From Pseudomonas sp. Gutcm_11s (GTDB lineage: Bacteria > Pseudomonadota > Gammaproteobacteria > Pseudomonadales > Pseudomonadaceae): a DNA stretch of 64,000 bases. The position numbers were made by a program, and so were the translations under genes. The stretch spans positions 600,387 through 664,386 of the forward strand of contig NZ_JAQSUW010000017.1 in NCBI RefSeq assembly GCF_028649395.1, read 5' to 3'. Positions 8,132-17,584 of this stretch are shown in pieces (position 1 is the stretch's first letter; each line of letters begins with the position of its first letter). The notes beneath the pieces are model-generated. The model worked only from the letters and a program-made list of their open reading frames with translations, was not told the DNA's origin and made no database searches.

Positions 8132-9400
8132 ATGTCTGATCTGAAAACTGCCGCTCTCGAGTATCACGCTCAGCCCCGCCCGGGCAAACTCAGCGTCGAA
8201 CTGACCAAGCCCACCGTCACCGCCCGTGACCTGTCCCTGGCCTACAGCCCGGGTGTGGCAGAGCCGGTACGCGAGATCGCCCGCGATGCCGAACTGGCCT
8301 ATCGCTACACCGGCAAGGGCAACCTGGTTGCAGTGATTTCCGATGGCACCGCTATCCTCGGCCTGGGCAACCTCGGCCCGCTGGCCTCCAAGCCGGTGAT
8401 GGAAGGCAAGGGCGTGCTGTTCAAGCGCTTCGCCGGCATCGACGTATTCGACATCGAAGTCGACTCCGAGAGCCCGCAGGCCTTCATCGACACCGTCAAG
8501 CGCATCTCCATCACCTTCGGTGGCATCAACCTCGAAGACATCAAGGCGCCCGAGTGCTTCGAGATCGAGCGCGCGCTGATCGAACAGTGCGACATCCCGG
8601 TGTTCCACGATGACCAGCACGGCACCGCGATCGTGACCGCGGCCGGCATGCTCAACGCCCTGGAAATCGCCGGCAAGACCCTGGCCGACGCCAAGATCGT
8701 CTGCCTCGGCGCCGGCGCTGCGGCTATCTCCTGCATGAAACTGCTGGTGAGCATGGGTGCTCAGGTCGAGAACATCTACATGCTCGACCGCAAGGGCGTG
8801 ATCCACGCCGGTCGTGACGATCTCAACCAGTACAAGGCGGTATTCGCCCACGCTACCGACAAGCGCAGCCTGGCTGACGCGCTGGAAGGCGCCGACGTGT
8901 TCGTCGGCCTGTCCGGTGCCAACCTGCTGAGCCCGGATGATCTGCAGCGCATGGCGCCGAACCCGATCGTCTTCGCCTGCTCCAACCCGGACCCGGAAAT
9001 CAAGCCGGAGCTGGCGCATGCCACCCGCAACGACGTGATCATGGCCACCGGTCGTTCCGACTACCCGAACCAGGTCAACAACGTGCTCGGCTTCCCCTTC
9101 ATCTTCCGCGGTGCCCTGGACGTACGCGCCACCCGCATCAACGAGGAAATGAAGATCGCCGCCGCCAACGCCCTGCGTGAACTGGCCAAGCTGCCGGTAC
9201 CGCAGGAAGTCTGCGACGCCTACGGCGGCATCGAGCTGAGCTTCGGTCGCGAGTACATCATTCCGAAGCCGATGGATGCACGCCTGATCACCGTGGTGGC
9301 CGACGCCGTGGCCAAGGCTGCGATCGAGAGCGGTGTGGCGACCCTGCCCTATCCGAAGCACTATCCGCTGAAGTCGGTGGACGAAGTGTTCAACGGCTGA
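8132..9400 (+). CDS. maeB: Malic enzyme (oxaloacetate-decarboxylating)
   Basis: This 422-residue cytoplasmic enzyme converts malate to pyruvate and CO2 with reduction of NAD(P). It has the malic enzyme N-domain with the AYSPGVAEPV motif (Tyr at about 38), the FHDDQHGTAIV segment, and a Rossmann NAD(P) site (LGAGAAAISCMKLL). It is the short form, without the C-terminal phosphotransacetylase-like domain of E. coli MaeB. ATG 8132 (MSDLKTAALEYHAQ) is chosen because residues upstream of it do not resemble the family. Cofactor preference cannot be read from sequence alone. Confidence 0.94.
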   Translation: MSDLKTAALEYHAQPRPGKLSVELTKPTVTARDLSLAYSPGVAEPVREIARDAELAYRYTGKGNLVAVISDGTAILGLGNLGPLASKPVMEGKGVLFKRFAGIDVFDIEVDSESPQAFIDTVKRISITFGGINLEDIKAPECFEIERALIEQCDIPVFHDDQHGTAIVTAAGMLNALEIAGKTLADAKIVCLGAGAAAISCMKLLVSMGAQVENIYMLDRKGVIHAGRDDLNQYKAVFAHATDKRSLADALEGADVFVGLSGANLLSPDDLQRMAPNPIVFACSNPDPEIKPELAHATRNDVIMATGRSDYPNQVNNVLGFPFIFRGALDVRATRINEEMKIAAANALRELAKLPVPQEVCDAYGGIELSFGREYIIPKPMDARLITVVADAVAKAAIESGVATLPYPKHYPLKSVDEVFNG

Positions 9401-9412
9401 TCACCGTGCAAT

Positions 9413-9441
9413 AAAAAAGCCCCGCAATGCGGGGCTTTTTT
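9413..9441. terminator. Bidirectional terminator between maeB and ponA
   Basis: A perfect 13-bp stem, A6-GCCCCGC paired with GCGGGGC-T6, has a three-base loop. It sits between the convergent maeB and ponA genes and carries T-runs on both strands. Confidence 0.92.
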
Positions 9442-9460
9442 ATTGCTGGTCCTGTACCGA

Positions 9461-11875
9461 TCAGAACAGGTCGATCGGTGCCGACTCGTCGCCTGGCAGC
9501 GGGCTGCCAGGGATGCCCAGTGCCGGGTCCAGCTCGCTCATCGGTGGCGGCGAATCCTCGCTCTTGAACAGCTCGAAGTAGGCATCCGGCGTGCCGGGCG
9601 AGGCGGCGCGGCCGCTCACCGGGTCGACGCGCAGGCTGAGCAGGCCGGCTGGCTCCGGCGGCAGGTGATCCGGCTTGTCCTTCAGGGCTTCTCCCATGTA
9701 GCTCATCCAGATCGGCAGGGCCACGGTGCCGCCGTACTCATGGCGGCCCAGGCTCTCCGGCTGGTCGAAGCCGACCCAGACGGTGGTCATGTAGTCGGCG
9801 TTGTAGCCGGAGAACCAGCTGTCCTTGGACTCGTTGGTGGTGCCGGTCTTGCCGGCCAGGTCGCCACGGCCCATGGACAGCGCGCGGCGGCCGGTGCCGC
9901 GCTTGATTACGTCCTGCAGCATGCTGGTCATGATGTAGGCGGTGCGCTCGTCGATGATCTGCTCGGCCAATACGGGCTGTTGCGTCTCGGCGTTGGGCTC
10001 CTCGATCAGCAGGGCAGCATTCTGCTCCTCGACCAGCTGCGCGCTTTCCGGCGTGCGCGGAGGGTTGGCGATGAACAGTGGCTTACCGTCACGGCTATCG
10101 ATGCGCTCGATCAGGTACGGCTGGATCTTGCGCCCGCCGTTGGCGAAGGCGCTCCAGCCGCCGGCGATTTCCAGCGGCGTCAGGCCGGCGGTGCCGAGGG
10201 CCAGGGACAGGTTGCGCGGCAGCTCCTGGCGGTTGAAGCCGAAGGTGCTGATGTAGTCGAGGGTGTAGTCGATGCCGATGGTCTGCAGCAGGCGGATCGA
10301 CACCAGGTTGCGCGACTTGTACAGCGCCTCGCGTAGGCGGATCGGGCCGAGGAAGGTGTTGTTGTCGTTCTTCGGGCGCCAGGCTTCTTCCATGCCGGCC
10401 TCCTGGAACACGATGGGGGCATCGTTGACCAGGCTGGAGGCGGTGAAGCCGGCATCGAGCGCTGCGCTATAGATGAAGGGCTTGAAGCTCGAGCCCGGCT
10501 GGCGCTTGGCCTGGGCAGCGCGGTTGTAGTTGCTCTGCTCGAAGGAGAAGCCGCCGACCAGTGCGCGGATTGCGCCGTTTTGCGGGTCGAGAGATACCAG
10601 CGCGCTCTGCGCCGCAGGAATCTGGCGGAACAGCAGGGTGCCGTTCTCGGCGTCTGCCTCGACACGTACCAGGTCGCCGATCTGCGCGACATCGGCCGGC
10701 GACTGCGGGCGCGGCCCCAGGCTGTTGGTGTTGAGGAAGGGGCGGGCCCATTTCATGCTGTCCCAGGCCACCGGCTGCTCCTCGCCGCTGCGCAGCAGGA
10801 CCATGATGCCGCTCTTCTCCACCTGGGTGACGATCGCGGGCTGCAGGCCGCCGATGCTCTTGTGCTTGGCCAGCTCCTGCTGCCAGGCCTCACGGGTGAG
10901 GCCGGGGAGGCGGGTCTCCGGGCCGCGGAAGCCATGGCGCTGGTCGTAGGCGATCAGGCCGTCGTGCAGGGAGCGATTGGCGGCGTCCTGCAGGCTGGAC
11001 GGTACGCTGGTGGTGACGCGGAAGCCTTCGGTGTAGGCGTCGCTGCCATAGCGGCCGACCATCTCGGCGCGAGCCATTTCGGCGATGTAGGGGGCATTCA
11101 GCTCGATCGGTTGCACGTGGTGGCGGGCGTCGATGGGCTCGGCCATGGCGGCCTGGTAGCGCGCCTGGTCGATGGCGCCGAGCTTGAGCATGCGGCCGAG
11201 AATCCAGTCGCGTCGCTCCTTGCTGCGCTGCGGATTGACCAAGGGGTTGTAGCGCGAAGGTGCCTTGGGCAGGCCAGCGATCATCGCCAGCTGGCCGAGG
11301 CTCAGGTCGCGGATGGATTTGCCGTAGTAGACCTGGGCGGCAGCCTCGACACCGTAGGCGCGGTTGCCCAGGTAGATCTTGTTGACGTAGAGCTCGAGGA
11401 TCTCGTTTTTGCTCAGCTCACGCTCGATCTGTAACGCCAGCAGGATTTCATTGATCTTGCGCGAGAAGCTGCGCTCGTTGGTGAGGAAGAAGTTCTTCGC
11501 CACCTGCATGGTGATGGTGCTTCCCCCGGTCTGGATGTGGCCGCTGGCCAATAACTGCGTAGCAGCGCGCATCAGGCTGGTGAAGTCGACGCCATAATGG
11601 TTGGCGAAATTGTCATCCTCGGCCGCCAGGAGGGCGCGGATGAAGTCCTGCGGGATGTCGTCGAAGCGAATCGGCGAGCGGCGCATCTCTCCGAATTCGG
11701 CGATCAGCTTGCCGTCGGTGCTATACACCCGCAGCGGTATCTGCAGCTGGATGCTGCGTAACGATTCGACGGAAGGCAAGCCAGGGCTAAGATAGAGAAA
11801 GGCCCCACTGAAACTGAGCACTAACCCGCAAAAAGCGGCGACGCAGGACCACCAGAAAAACTTCAGCAAACGCAT
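9461..11875 (-). CDS. ponA: Penicillin-binding protein 1A
   Basis: This bifunctional class A PBP polymerises and cross-links peptidoglycan at the inner membrane. It has an N-terminal membrane anchor (about 5-30), a GT51 glycosyltransferase domain with catalytic Glu in AAEDDNFANHYG (about residue 86) and the GGSTITMQVAKN motif, then the OB-like ODD region. The transpeptidase domain has SSFK (Ser about 462), KSRN and KTGTT. It ends GDESAPIDLF. A TTG three bases upstream is also open, but ATG at 11875 (MRLLKFFWW) fits relatives; length is then 804. It is divergent from pilM, as in P. aeruginosa. Confidence 0.97.
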   Translation of the reverse strand: MRLLKFFWWSCVAAFCGLVLSFSGAFLYLSPGLPSVESLRSIQLQIPLRVYSTDGKLIAEFGEMRRSPIRFDDIPQDFIRALLAAEDDNFANHYGVDFTSLMRAATQLLASGHIQTGGSTITMQVAKNFFLTNERSFSRKINEILLALQIERELSKNEILELYVNKIYLGNRAYGVEAAAQVYYGKSIRDLSLGQLAMIAGLPKAPSRYNPLVNPQRSKERRDWILGRMLKLGAIDQARYQAAMAEPIDARHHVQPIELNAPYIAEMARAEMVGRYGSDAYTEGFRVTTSVPSSLQDAANRSLHDGLIAYDQRHGFRGPETRLPGLTREAWQQELAKHKSIGGLQPAIVTQVEKSGIMVLLRSGEEQPVAWDSMKWARPFLNTNSLGPRPQSPADVAQIGDLVRVEADAENGTLLFRQIPAAQSALVSLDPQNGAIRALVGGFSFEQSNYNRAAQAKRQPGSSFKPFIYSAALDAGFTASSLVNDAPIVFQEAGMEEAWRPKNDNNTFLGPIRLREALYKSRNLVSIRLLQTIGIDYTLDYISTFGFNRQELPRNLSLALGTAGLTPLEIAGGWSAFANGGRKIQPYLIERIDSRDGKPLFIANPPRTPESAQLVEEQNAALLIEEPNAETQQPVLAEQIIDERTAYIMTSMLQDVIKRGTGRRALSMGRGDLAGKTGTTNESKDSWFSGYNADYMTTVWVGFDQPESLGRHEYGGTVALPIWMSYMGEALKDKPDHLPPEPAGLLSLRVDPVSGRAASPGTPDAYFELFKSEDSPPPMSELDPALGIPGSPLPGDESAPIDLF

Positions 11876-12059
11876 CAAGGTTCTTGGAATTCCAGATAAA
11901 AGAATGGGTTAAGTGGTGCGCGGTGCGAAAAGAGGAAAACTGTTCACATTATAAGCGGTTTTTTTGCAGGGGAGCCATTTGCGCTTCTGTCAAGACTGCT
12001 ATTTAATGTGGAAAAACATAAATAGTCCGTAAGTCTCGGATGCAGATAGGAAATCGGTC
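11876..12059. promoter_or_regulatory. Divergent ponA / pilM promoter region
   Basis: This AT-richer intergenic gap holds a TATAAT on the minus strand (11948-11953), suited to ponA. On the plus strand it holds TTTGCG (11978-11983) followed 16 bases later by TATTTA (12000-12005), suited to pilM. A run of seven Ts occurs near 11959-11965. No good partner -35 was seen for the ponA box. Confidence 0.35.
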
Positions 12060-13124
12060 GTGCTAGGGCTCTTCAATAAGAAAGCGAACACGCTTCTGGG
12101 GATCGACATCAGTTCGACCTCGGTGAAGCTCCTTGAATTGAGTCGCTCCGGAAGCCGCTACAAGGTAGAGGCCTACGCCGTCGAGCCGCTCCCCCCAAAT
12201 GCTGTAGTCGAGAAGAACATCGCGGAGCTGGAAGGGGTCGGGCAGGCCCTTTCGCGCGTTCTGAGCAAAGCCAAGACCGGCGTGCGTACTGCCGCCGTCG
12301 CTGTGGCAGGCTCTGCGGTGATCACTAAGACCATCGAGATGGAAGCTGGGCTCAACGATGACGAGCTGGAAAACCAGCTGAAGATCGAAGCTGATCAGTA
12401 CATTCCTTATCCTCTTGAAGAGGTTGCCATCGACTTCGAGGTTCAGGGGGTGTCCGCGCGCAATCCCGAGCGAGTCGAAGTGCTTCTGGCAGCTTGTCGA
12501 AAGGAGAACGTCGAGGTGCGCGAAGCTGCCCTTGGTCTCTCCGGTCTGACTGCGAAGGTTGTTGACGTCGAAGCGTACGCGCTGGAGCGTGCCTACGGCC
12601 TGCTTGAGTCGCAGTTGGGCGGCAACACCGATGAGCTGACCGTGGCGGTTGTCGATATTGGCGCCACCATGACCACTCTGAGTGTTCTGCATCACGGGCG
12701 CACCATCTATACCCGCGAACAGCTCTTTGGCGGTCGTCAGTTGACCGAAGAAATTCAGCGCCGCTATGGGCTCTCGGTCGAAGAAGCTGGTCTTGCCAAG
12801 AAGCAAGGCGGTCTGCCGGACGATTACGAGAGCGAAGTGCTGCAGCCATTCAAGGAGGCTGTGGTTCAGCAGGTTTCACGCTCGTTGCAGTTCTTCTTTG
12901 CTGCTGGCCAGTTCAATGATGTGGATTACATTCTCCTGGCTGGCGGCACCGCATCCATTCCCGATCTGGATCGCTTGATCCAGCAAAAGATCGGCACTCC
13001 CACCTTGGTTGCCAATCCCTTCGCCGATATGGCTCTGGGTGGCAAAGTCAATGCCGGTGCGCTGGCTAGCGATGCGCCGTCGTTGATGATTGCCTGCGGT
13101 CTGGCGATGAGGAGTTTCGACTAA
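12060..13124 (+). CDS. pilM: Type IV pilus inner-membrane assembly protein PilM
   Basis: PilM is a cytoplasmic actin-like (FtsA-like) ATPase that binds the N-terminal peptide of PilN and links the pilus motor to the alignment complex. The 354-residue protein starts at GTG with LGLFNKKANTLLGIDISS, and has the actin-fold phosphate motifs (GIDISSTSVK, VVDIGATMTTLS, LLAGGTASIPDLD). It is nearly identical in layout to P. aeruginosa PilM. Its final TAA overlaps the ATG of pilN by one base (position 13124), so translation is coupled. Confidence 0.98.
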   Translation: MLGLFNKKANTLLGIDISSTSVKLLELSRSGSRYKVEAYAVEPLPPNAVVEKNIAELEGVGQALSRVLSKAKTGVRTAAVAVAGSAVITKTIEMEAGLNDDELENQLKIEADQYIPYPLEEVAIDFEVQGVSARNPERVEVLLAACRKENVEVREAALGLSGLTAKVVDVEAYALERAYGLLESQLGGNTDELTVAVVDIGATMTTLSVLHHGRTIYTREQLFGGRQLTEEIQRRYGLSVEEAGLAKKQGGLPDDYESEVLQPFKEAVVQQVSRSLQFFFAAGQFNDVDYILLAGGTASIPDLDRLIQQKIGTPTLVANPFADMALGGKVNAGALASDAPSLMIACGLAMRSFD

Positions 13125-13750
13125 TGGCGCGGATTAACTTACTTCCTTGGCGCGAGCAGCTTCGAGAGGAGCGTAAGCAGCGGTTCATTGCTGCAATGGG
13201 CGGTGTTCTCTTGGTCGCGGGTGGGCTGGTCTTTTTGGGTGGGCAGTATCTTAACTCTGCAATTGAGCAGCAAAATGCCCGCAATAACTATGTGAAAAGA
13301 GAAATTGCGGCTCTTGATGCTCGGATTGCAGAAATTAAGGATCTGAGAGAGCGGCGCGCTCAGCTCCTTGAGCGGATGAAGATTATTCAGGACTTGCAGG
13401 GTAATCGGCCGATTATCGGGCATATTTTTGATCAGCTTGTGAGGACGCTGCCGGATGGGGTGTTCTTTACGGCGATTGATCGTAAGGGTGATTTAATTTC
13501 GATTGTTGGTAGTGCTGAATCGAATAATCGTGTTTCTAGCTTGATGCGAAACTTGGATGCTTCTGAATGGCTTAAGTCGCCTAATTTGGCAGAAGTTAAA
13601 GCGATAACTGCGGGTGAAGTTGATCAGGCTAATGTCTTTAAACTGACGGTAAAGCAAACGCGTCCGGGGGTGCTTGAGGAAGAGTCTGTGTCGACTGGGA
13701 AGGCTGCAGGTGGTAAGGCCCGTCAAAAGAAGTCAGGTAAGAAATCATGA
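13124..13750 (+). CDS. pilN: Type IV pilus inner-membrane protein PilN
   Basis: This 208-residue bitopic protein has the PilM-binding cytoplasmic motif INLLPWR (residues 4-10), one membrane helix at about 23-43, and a periplasmic coiled coil plus ferredoxin-like domain that pairs with PilO. It bridges the PilM/motor layer to PilO, PilP and the PilQ secretin. Codon use is distinctly AT-richer than that of pilM or aroK: a sample at 13481-13540 is 40% GC by my count. Confidence 0.97.
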   Translation: MARINLLPWREQLREERKQRFIAAMGGVLLVAGGLVFLGGQYLNSAIEQQNARNNYVKREIAALDARIAEIKDLRERRAQLLERMKIIQDLQGNRPIIGHIFDQLVRTLPDGVFFTAIDRKGDLISIVGSAESNNRVSSLMRNLDASEWLKSPNLAEVKAITAGEVDQANVFKLTVKQTRPGVLEEESVSTGKAAGGKARQKKSGKKS

Positions 13751-14373
13751 GTCTTTCGGACGCCGTAGAATCGTTACGGAAGGTAGATCTTTCCGAGCTT
13801 GATGCTAATAATCTTGGCTCTTGGCCGCTGCCGATCAAAGTCATTACGTGCTTGCTCTTGTTTGTTGCAGGGCTTGGTCTTGGTTATTACTTTTATCTGC
13901 AGGATTTGCAGGGGCAGTTGCAGGGGAGGCAGGCTCAAGAAGAGAGTCTGAAGCGCGAGTTTTCTGATAAGGCTGCTCAGGCTGCGAATCTGGATGCATA
14001 TCGCGTGCAGATGAAAGAAATGGAAGAGTCCTTTGGCATGCTGCTGCGCCAATTGCCAAGTGATACTGAGGTGCCAGGGCTGTTGGAGGATATAACTCGA
14101 ACTGGCTTAGAAAGCGGTCTCGAGTTTGAGGAGATTAAGCTTCAGCCGGAAAGCGTCCAGCAGTTCTATATTGAGTTGCCTATTCAAATATCGGTTGTGG
14201 GTTCTTATCACGATTTGGCAACTTTTGTCAGCGCAGTGGCCAGTCTTCCTAGGATTGTTACTCTGCACGATTTTGATATTAAGCTCACCGAGGGTGATGG
14301 CGGTAATTCTCGTTTGGCTATGAGTGTTTTAGCTAAGACCTATCGCTATAACGAGGGGGGGCTTAAGAAATGA
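13747..14373 (+). CDS. pilO: Type IV pilus inner-membrane protein PilO
   Basis: This 208-residue partner of PilN has a short cytoplasmic N-terminus, a membrane helix at about 33-51 (VITCLLLFVAGLGLGYYFY), a coiled coil (about 52-105) and a periplasmic ferredoxin-like domain. PilN and PilO form heterodimers in the alignment subcomplex. The ATG overlaps the pilN stop (ATGA). Like pilN it has many A/T-ending codons. Confidence 0.97.
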   Translation: MSLSDAVESLRKVDLSELDANNLGSWPLPIKVITCLLLFVAGLGLGYYFYLQDLQGQLQGRQAQEESLKREFSDKAAQAANLDAYRVQMKEMEESFGMLLRQLPSDTEVPGLLEDITRTGLESGLEFEEIKLQPESVQQFYIELPIQISVVGSYHDLATFVSAVASLPRIVTLHDFDIKLTEGDGGNSRLAMSVLAKTYRYNEGGLKK

Positions 14374-14897
14374 TTTACTCCCGTAGCGTGAGTGTGCTGC
14401 TCAGTGTTTTGTTGCTGTCTGGTTGCGCGGGGGGGGAGGATTTCTCTGATTTGCGCCAATATATGGATGATGCGCGTGCGCGGCCGAAAGGGAGCATTGA
14501 GCCGCTGCCTAAGTTCTTACCATATGAGCCCTTTACTTATAGTGCGGCTTCGCTGCGTAACCCCTTCCAGCCCCCTGTGAAGGTCGAGTTGGCCAGCCGG
14601 AGCAAGGGCTCGAAAGATATCAAGCCAGACGAGACTCGAGTGAAGCAATTCCTTGAAGGGTTCAATATCGAAGTCTTTGAGATGGTCGGAACTCTTCAGA
14701 ACGATTCGGGTGTATATGGTCTCGTTAATGGGGCTGGAGGAGTTCACCGAGTTAAGGTGGGTGACTATCTGGGGCGTAATCACGGGCGCATTGTGACTGT
14801 AGATGAGGCTCAAATTGACGTCATCGAGATTGTCCCGGATGGAGAGGGTGGTTGGCTGGAGCGCCCACGCAGCATCTCCCTAAAAAGTCGCTCATAG
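14370..14897 (+). CDS. pilP: Type IV pilus lipoprotein PilP
   Basis: This 175-residue inner-membrane lipoprotein has its lipobox LSGC with Cys at residue 19. An unstructured region binds PilN/PilO, and a C-terminal beta-sandwich homology domain (about 95-170, FEMVGTLQNDSGVYGLV) contacts the N0 domain of PilQ. It starts within the pilO stop (ATGA). GC is again lower than that of the flanking housekeeping genes. Confidence 0.97.
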   Translation: MIYSRSVSVLLSVLLLSGCAGGEDFSDLRQYMDDARARPKGSIEPLPKFLPYEPFTYSAASLRNPFQPPVKVELASRSKGSKDIKPDETRVKQFLEGFNIEVFEMVGTLQNDSGVYGLVNGAGGVHRVKVGDYLGRNHGRIVTVDEAQIDVIEIVPDGEGGWLERPRSISLKSRS

Positions 14898-14911
14898 TGG
14901 CGGGGTCGATT

Positions 14912-17014
14912 ATGAAAAATAACTACAGTTCTGCTAAACGGAAGCTTTCCATGAATAAGGCCTTTTCTCGCTTGGGCGTTTCATTGCTGCTGGCCGGTTT
15001 CGCTCCAAGTCTGCTGGCGGCCAATCTGCAAAAATTGGATGTGGCAGCGCTGCCAGGGGACAAGGTAGAGCTGAGACTGAGCTTTGATGAGCCTGTTGCT
15101 GCACCTCGCGGCTATACCATCGAACAGCCGGCTCGGATCGCTCTTGATTTGCCGGGGGTCTCTAGTCAGCTGGGCGCAAAGAATAAAGAGCTAGGTGTTG
15201 GTAACGCTCGTAGCGTTACAGTTGTAGAGGCGCAGAACCGGACCAGGCTGATCATCAATCTTTCCACGTTGGCTCCATACAGCACTCGCAGTGACGGTAA
15301 TAGTGTGGTTGTCGTGGTTGGTGACTCTTCCACGGCCTCTGCGTCTGTGTCTGCACCTGTGGCATCCGCACCTGCCGCCAAGGCTGCGCCAGTAGCTGCG
15401 GTTGGTCGTTCGATTCGTTCGATTGACTTTCAGCGGGGTACTGCTGGTGAGGGCAACGTTGTGGTGGAACTTTCTGATCCCAGCGTGAGTCCGGACATTC
15501 AGGAGCAGGGCGGAAAGATTCGTGTCGAGTTTCCTAAAACTCAACTGCCGGAGAGCCTTCGTGCACGGCTTGACGTGAAAGATTTTGCTACTCCTGTGCA
15601 GTTTGTTAATTCCGTGGTGCAAGGAGACAAGGTCAGCATTAGTATTGAACCGACGGGGCTCTATGACTATCTTGCGTTCCAGACGGATAATAAGCTGACT
15701 ATTAGCATCAAGCCTTTAAGTCCTGAGGATGTTGAGAAGCGCAAGTCTGAAAGCTTTGCTTATTCTGGCGAGAAGCTGTCTCTCAACTTCCAAGATATTG
15801 ATGTTCGTTCTGTGCTTCAGCTTATCGCAGACTTTACTAATTTGAACTTGGTTGCCAGCGATACCGTGCAGGGCAACATTACCCTGCGTCTGCAAAATGT
15901 GCCTTGGGATCAGGCTCTGGATCTGGTGCTGAAGACTCGCGGCCTGGACAAGCGGCAGGTCGGCAATGTTTTGCTGGTTGCGCCGGCTGATGAAATTGCG
16001 GCTCGTGAGCGTCAAGAGCTTGAGGCAAAACAGCAGTTGGCTGAGTTGGCCCCTCTGCGTCGGGAAGTGGTGCAGTTGAACTACGCTAAGGCTTCGGATA
16101 TTGCCAAGCTCTTCGAAGATGCAGGCAAGGATGGAACCTTGGACAAGGATATGCGCGGGAAGGTTATCTTCGATGATCGTACCAATAGCATCATCGCGTA
16201 CTTGACCCAGGAGCGTTTGGATGAGCTGCGCAGGATCGTGACTCAGCTTGATATTCCGGTTCGGCAGGTTATGGTTGAGGCGCGTATCGTAGAGGCCAAT
16301 GTCGACTTCGATAAGGAGTTGGGCGTCGAGTGGCGTGGTGTTGGCCTCGGTGATAACAACTGGGTGGTAGGTGGTACCAATAGTGTTGAGAAAGACACCG
16401 ATCCGCTGGAGTTCCAAGGCGGTACTTTCGTCGACATGGGCGCTGCCGGGCGCACTTCTGGCTTGAACCTGGGATTCATTACCGATAACACTCTGCTAGA
16501 CCTTGAGTTGTCAGCGATGGAGAAAACCGGTAACGGTGAGATCATCTCCCAGCCGAAGGTGGTGACCTCGGACAAGGAAACCGCAAAAATCCTCAAGGGC
16601 ACAAAGATCCCGTACCAAGAGGCATCTTCTAGCGGTGCTACCTCGGTAGCCTTCGCGGAGGCCAACCTGTCTCTTGAAGTGACCCCGCAAATCACTCCGG
16701 ATAATCGCGTCATCATGGAGGTCAAGGTCAACAAGGATGCTGCTGACTTTGCTAACCAGGTCGACGGTACCCCGTCCATCCAGACCAACGAGGTTAATGC
16801 CAAGGTTCTGGTGACTGACGGTGAGACCATCGTAATTGGTGGCATCTTCAGTAATACCCAGTCCAAGGCTGTGGATAAGGTGCCTCTTCTGGGAGATATC
16901 CCTTATATCGGTCGCCTCTTCCGTCGTGATGTGGTTCAGGATTCCAAGGCCGAGCTGCTGGTGTTCCTGACCCCTCGCATCATGAACAACCAGGCCATTG
17001 CGGTTAGCAACTAA
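14912..17014 (+). CDS. pilQ: Type IV pilus secretin PilQ
   Basis: PilQ forms the outer-membrane pore through which the pilus fibre passes. Visible parts are a signal peptide (cleavage after SLLA-A), peptidoglycan-binding AMIN repeats (about 45-240), an STN/N0 domain (LSLNFQDIDVRSVLQLIADF), N1 (VQLNYAKASDIAKLFEDA) and the secretin domain (MEKTGNGEIISQPKVVT, VNAKVLVTDGETIVIGG). Two starts are possible: ATG 14912 (700 residues, used here) and ATG 14951 (687 residues), which begins exactly as P. aeruginosa PilQ does (MNKAFSRLG) and has a GGAAG site. I cannot decide between them. Confidence 0.96.
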   Translation: MKNNYSSAKRKLSMNKAFSRLGVSLLLAGFAPSLLAANLQKLDVAALPGDKVELRLSFDEPVAAPRGYTIEQPARIALDLPGVSSQLGAKNKELGVGNARSVTVVEAQNRTRLIINLSTLAPYSTRSDGNSVVVVVGDSSTASASVSAPVASAPAAKAAPVAAVGRSIRSIDFQRGTAGEGNVVVELSDPSVSPDIQEQGGKIRVEFPKTQLPESLRARLDVKDFATPVQFVNSVVQGDKVSISIEPTGLYDYLAFQTDNKLTISIKPLSPEDVEKRKSESFAYSGEKLSLNFQDIDVRSVLQLIADFTNLNLVASDTVQGNITLRLQNVPWDQALDLVLKTRGLDKRQVGNVLLVAPADEIAARERQELEAKQQLAELAPLRREVVQLNYAKASDIAKLFEDAGKDGTLDKDMRGKVIFDDRTNSIIAYLTQERLDELRRIVTQLDIPVRQVMVEARIVEANVDFDKELGVEWRGVGLGDNNWVVGGTNSVEKDTDPLEFQGGTFVDMGAAGRTSGLNLGFITDNTLLDLELSAMEKTGNGEIISQPKVVTSDKETAKILKGTKIPYQEASSSGATSVAFAEANLSLEVTPQITPDNRVIMEVKVNKDAADFANQVDGTPSIQTNEVNAKVLVTDGETIVIGGIFSNTQSKAVDKVPLLGDIPYIGRLFRRDVVQDSKAELLVFLTPRIMNNQAIAVSN

Positions 17015-17016
17015 TA

Positions 17017-17535
17017 GTGCAGAACGTAGTCTTGGTAGGCCCGATGGGGGCTGGTAAGAGCACCATCGGGCGGTTGTTGTCGAAAGAGCTGAAGCTGCAG
17101 TTCAAGGATTCAGACAAGGAGATCGAGCATCGTACCGGTGCCGATATCCCTTGGATCTTTGATGTGGAGGGCGAGCAGGGTTTCCGCGAGCGCGAGCAGT
17201 TGATGGTCGTGGAGCTCTGTGAGCTTGAAGGTGTGGTGATCGCAACAGGCGGCGGCGTGGTGCTGCGACCAGAGAATCGGCAGGCGCTGCGTGCCGGTGG
17301 GTGGGTTGTCTATCTGCATGCCTCCGTCGAGCAGCAGTTGGAGCGCACATCGCGGGATCGTAATCGGCCTCTGCTGCGCAATGCTGAGCCTGGCAAGGTA
17401 TTACGCAATCTGATGGATATCCGTGATCCGCTATATCGAGAGATTGCGGATGTGATCATCGAAACGGATGAGCGGCCGCCGCGTATGGTGGTTCAGGAAA
17501 TCATCGAGCGCCTCAGGGCTCTGCCTCCCCGTTAA
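17017..17535 (+). CDS. aroK: Shikimate kinase
   Basis: This 172-residue cytoplasmic enzyme phosphorylates shikimate in the chorismate pathway. Walker A is GPMGAGKST (8-16), the shikimate-binding region includes DKEIEHRTG, and GGGVVLR and RDRNRPLL are present. The start is GTG, two bases after the pilQ stop. The next gene, aroB, acts earlier in the same pathway. Pseudomonads usually carry this pil-aroKB linkage. Confidence 0.97.
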   Translation: MQNVVLVGPMGAGKSTIGRLLSKELKLQFKDSDKEIEHRTGADIPWIFDVEGEQGFREREQLMVVELCELEGVVIATGGGVVLRPENRQALRAGGWVVYLHASVEQQLERTSRDRNRPLLRNAEPGKVLRNLMDIRDPLYREIADVIIETDERPPRMVVQEIIERLRALPPR

Positions 17536-17584
17536 AGAGCGCTTCCATCTGCGTTATCCTATGCCCTTTCTACTCGGGGGCTTC

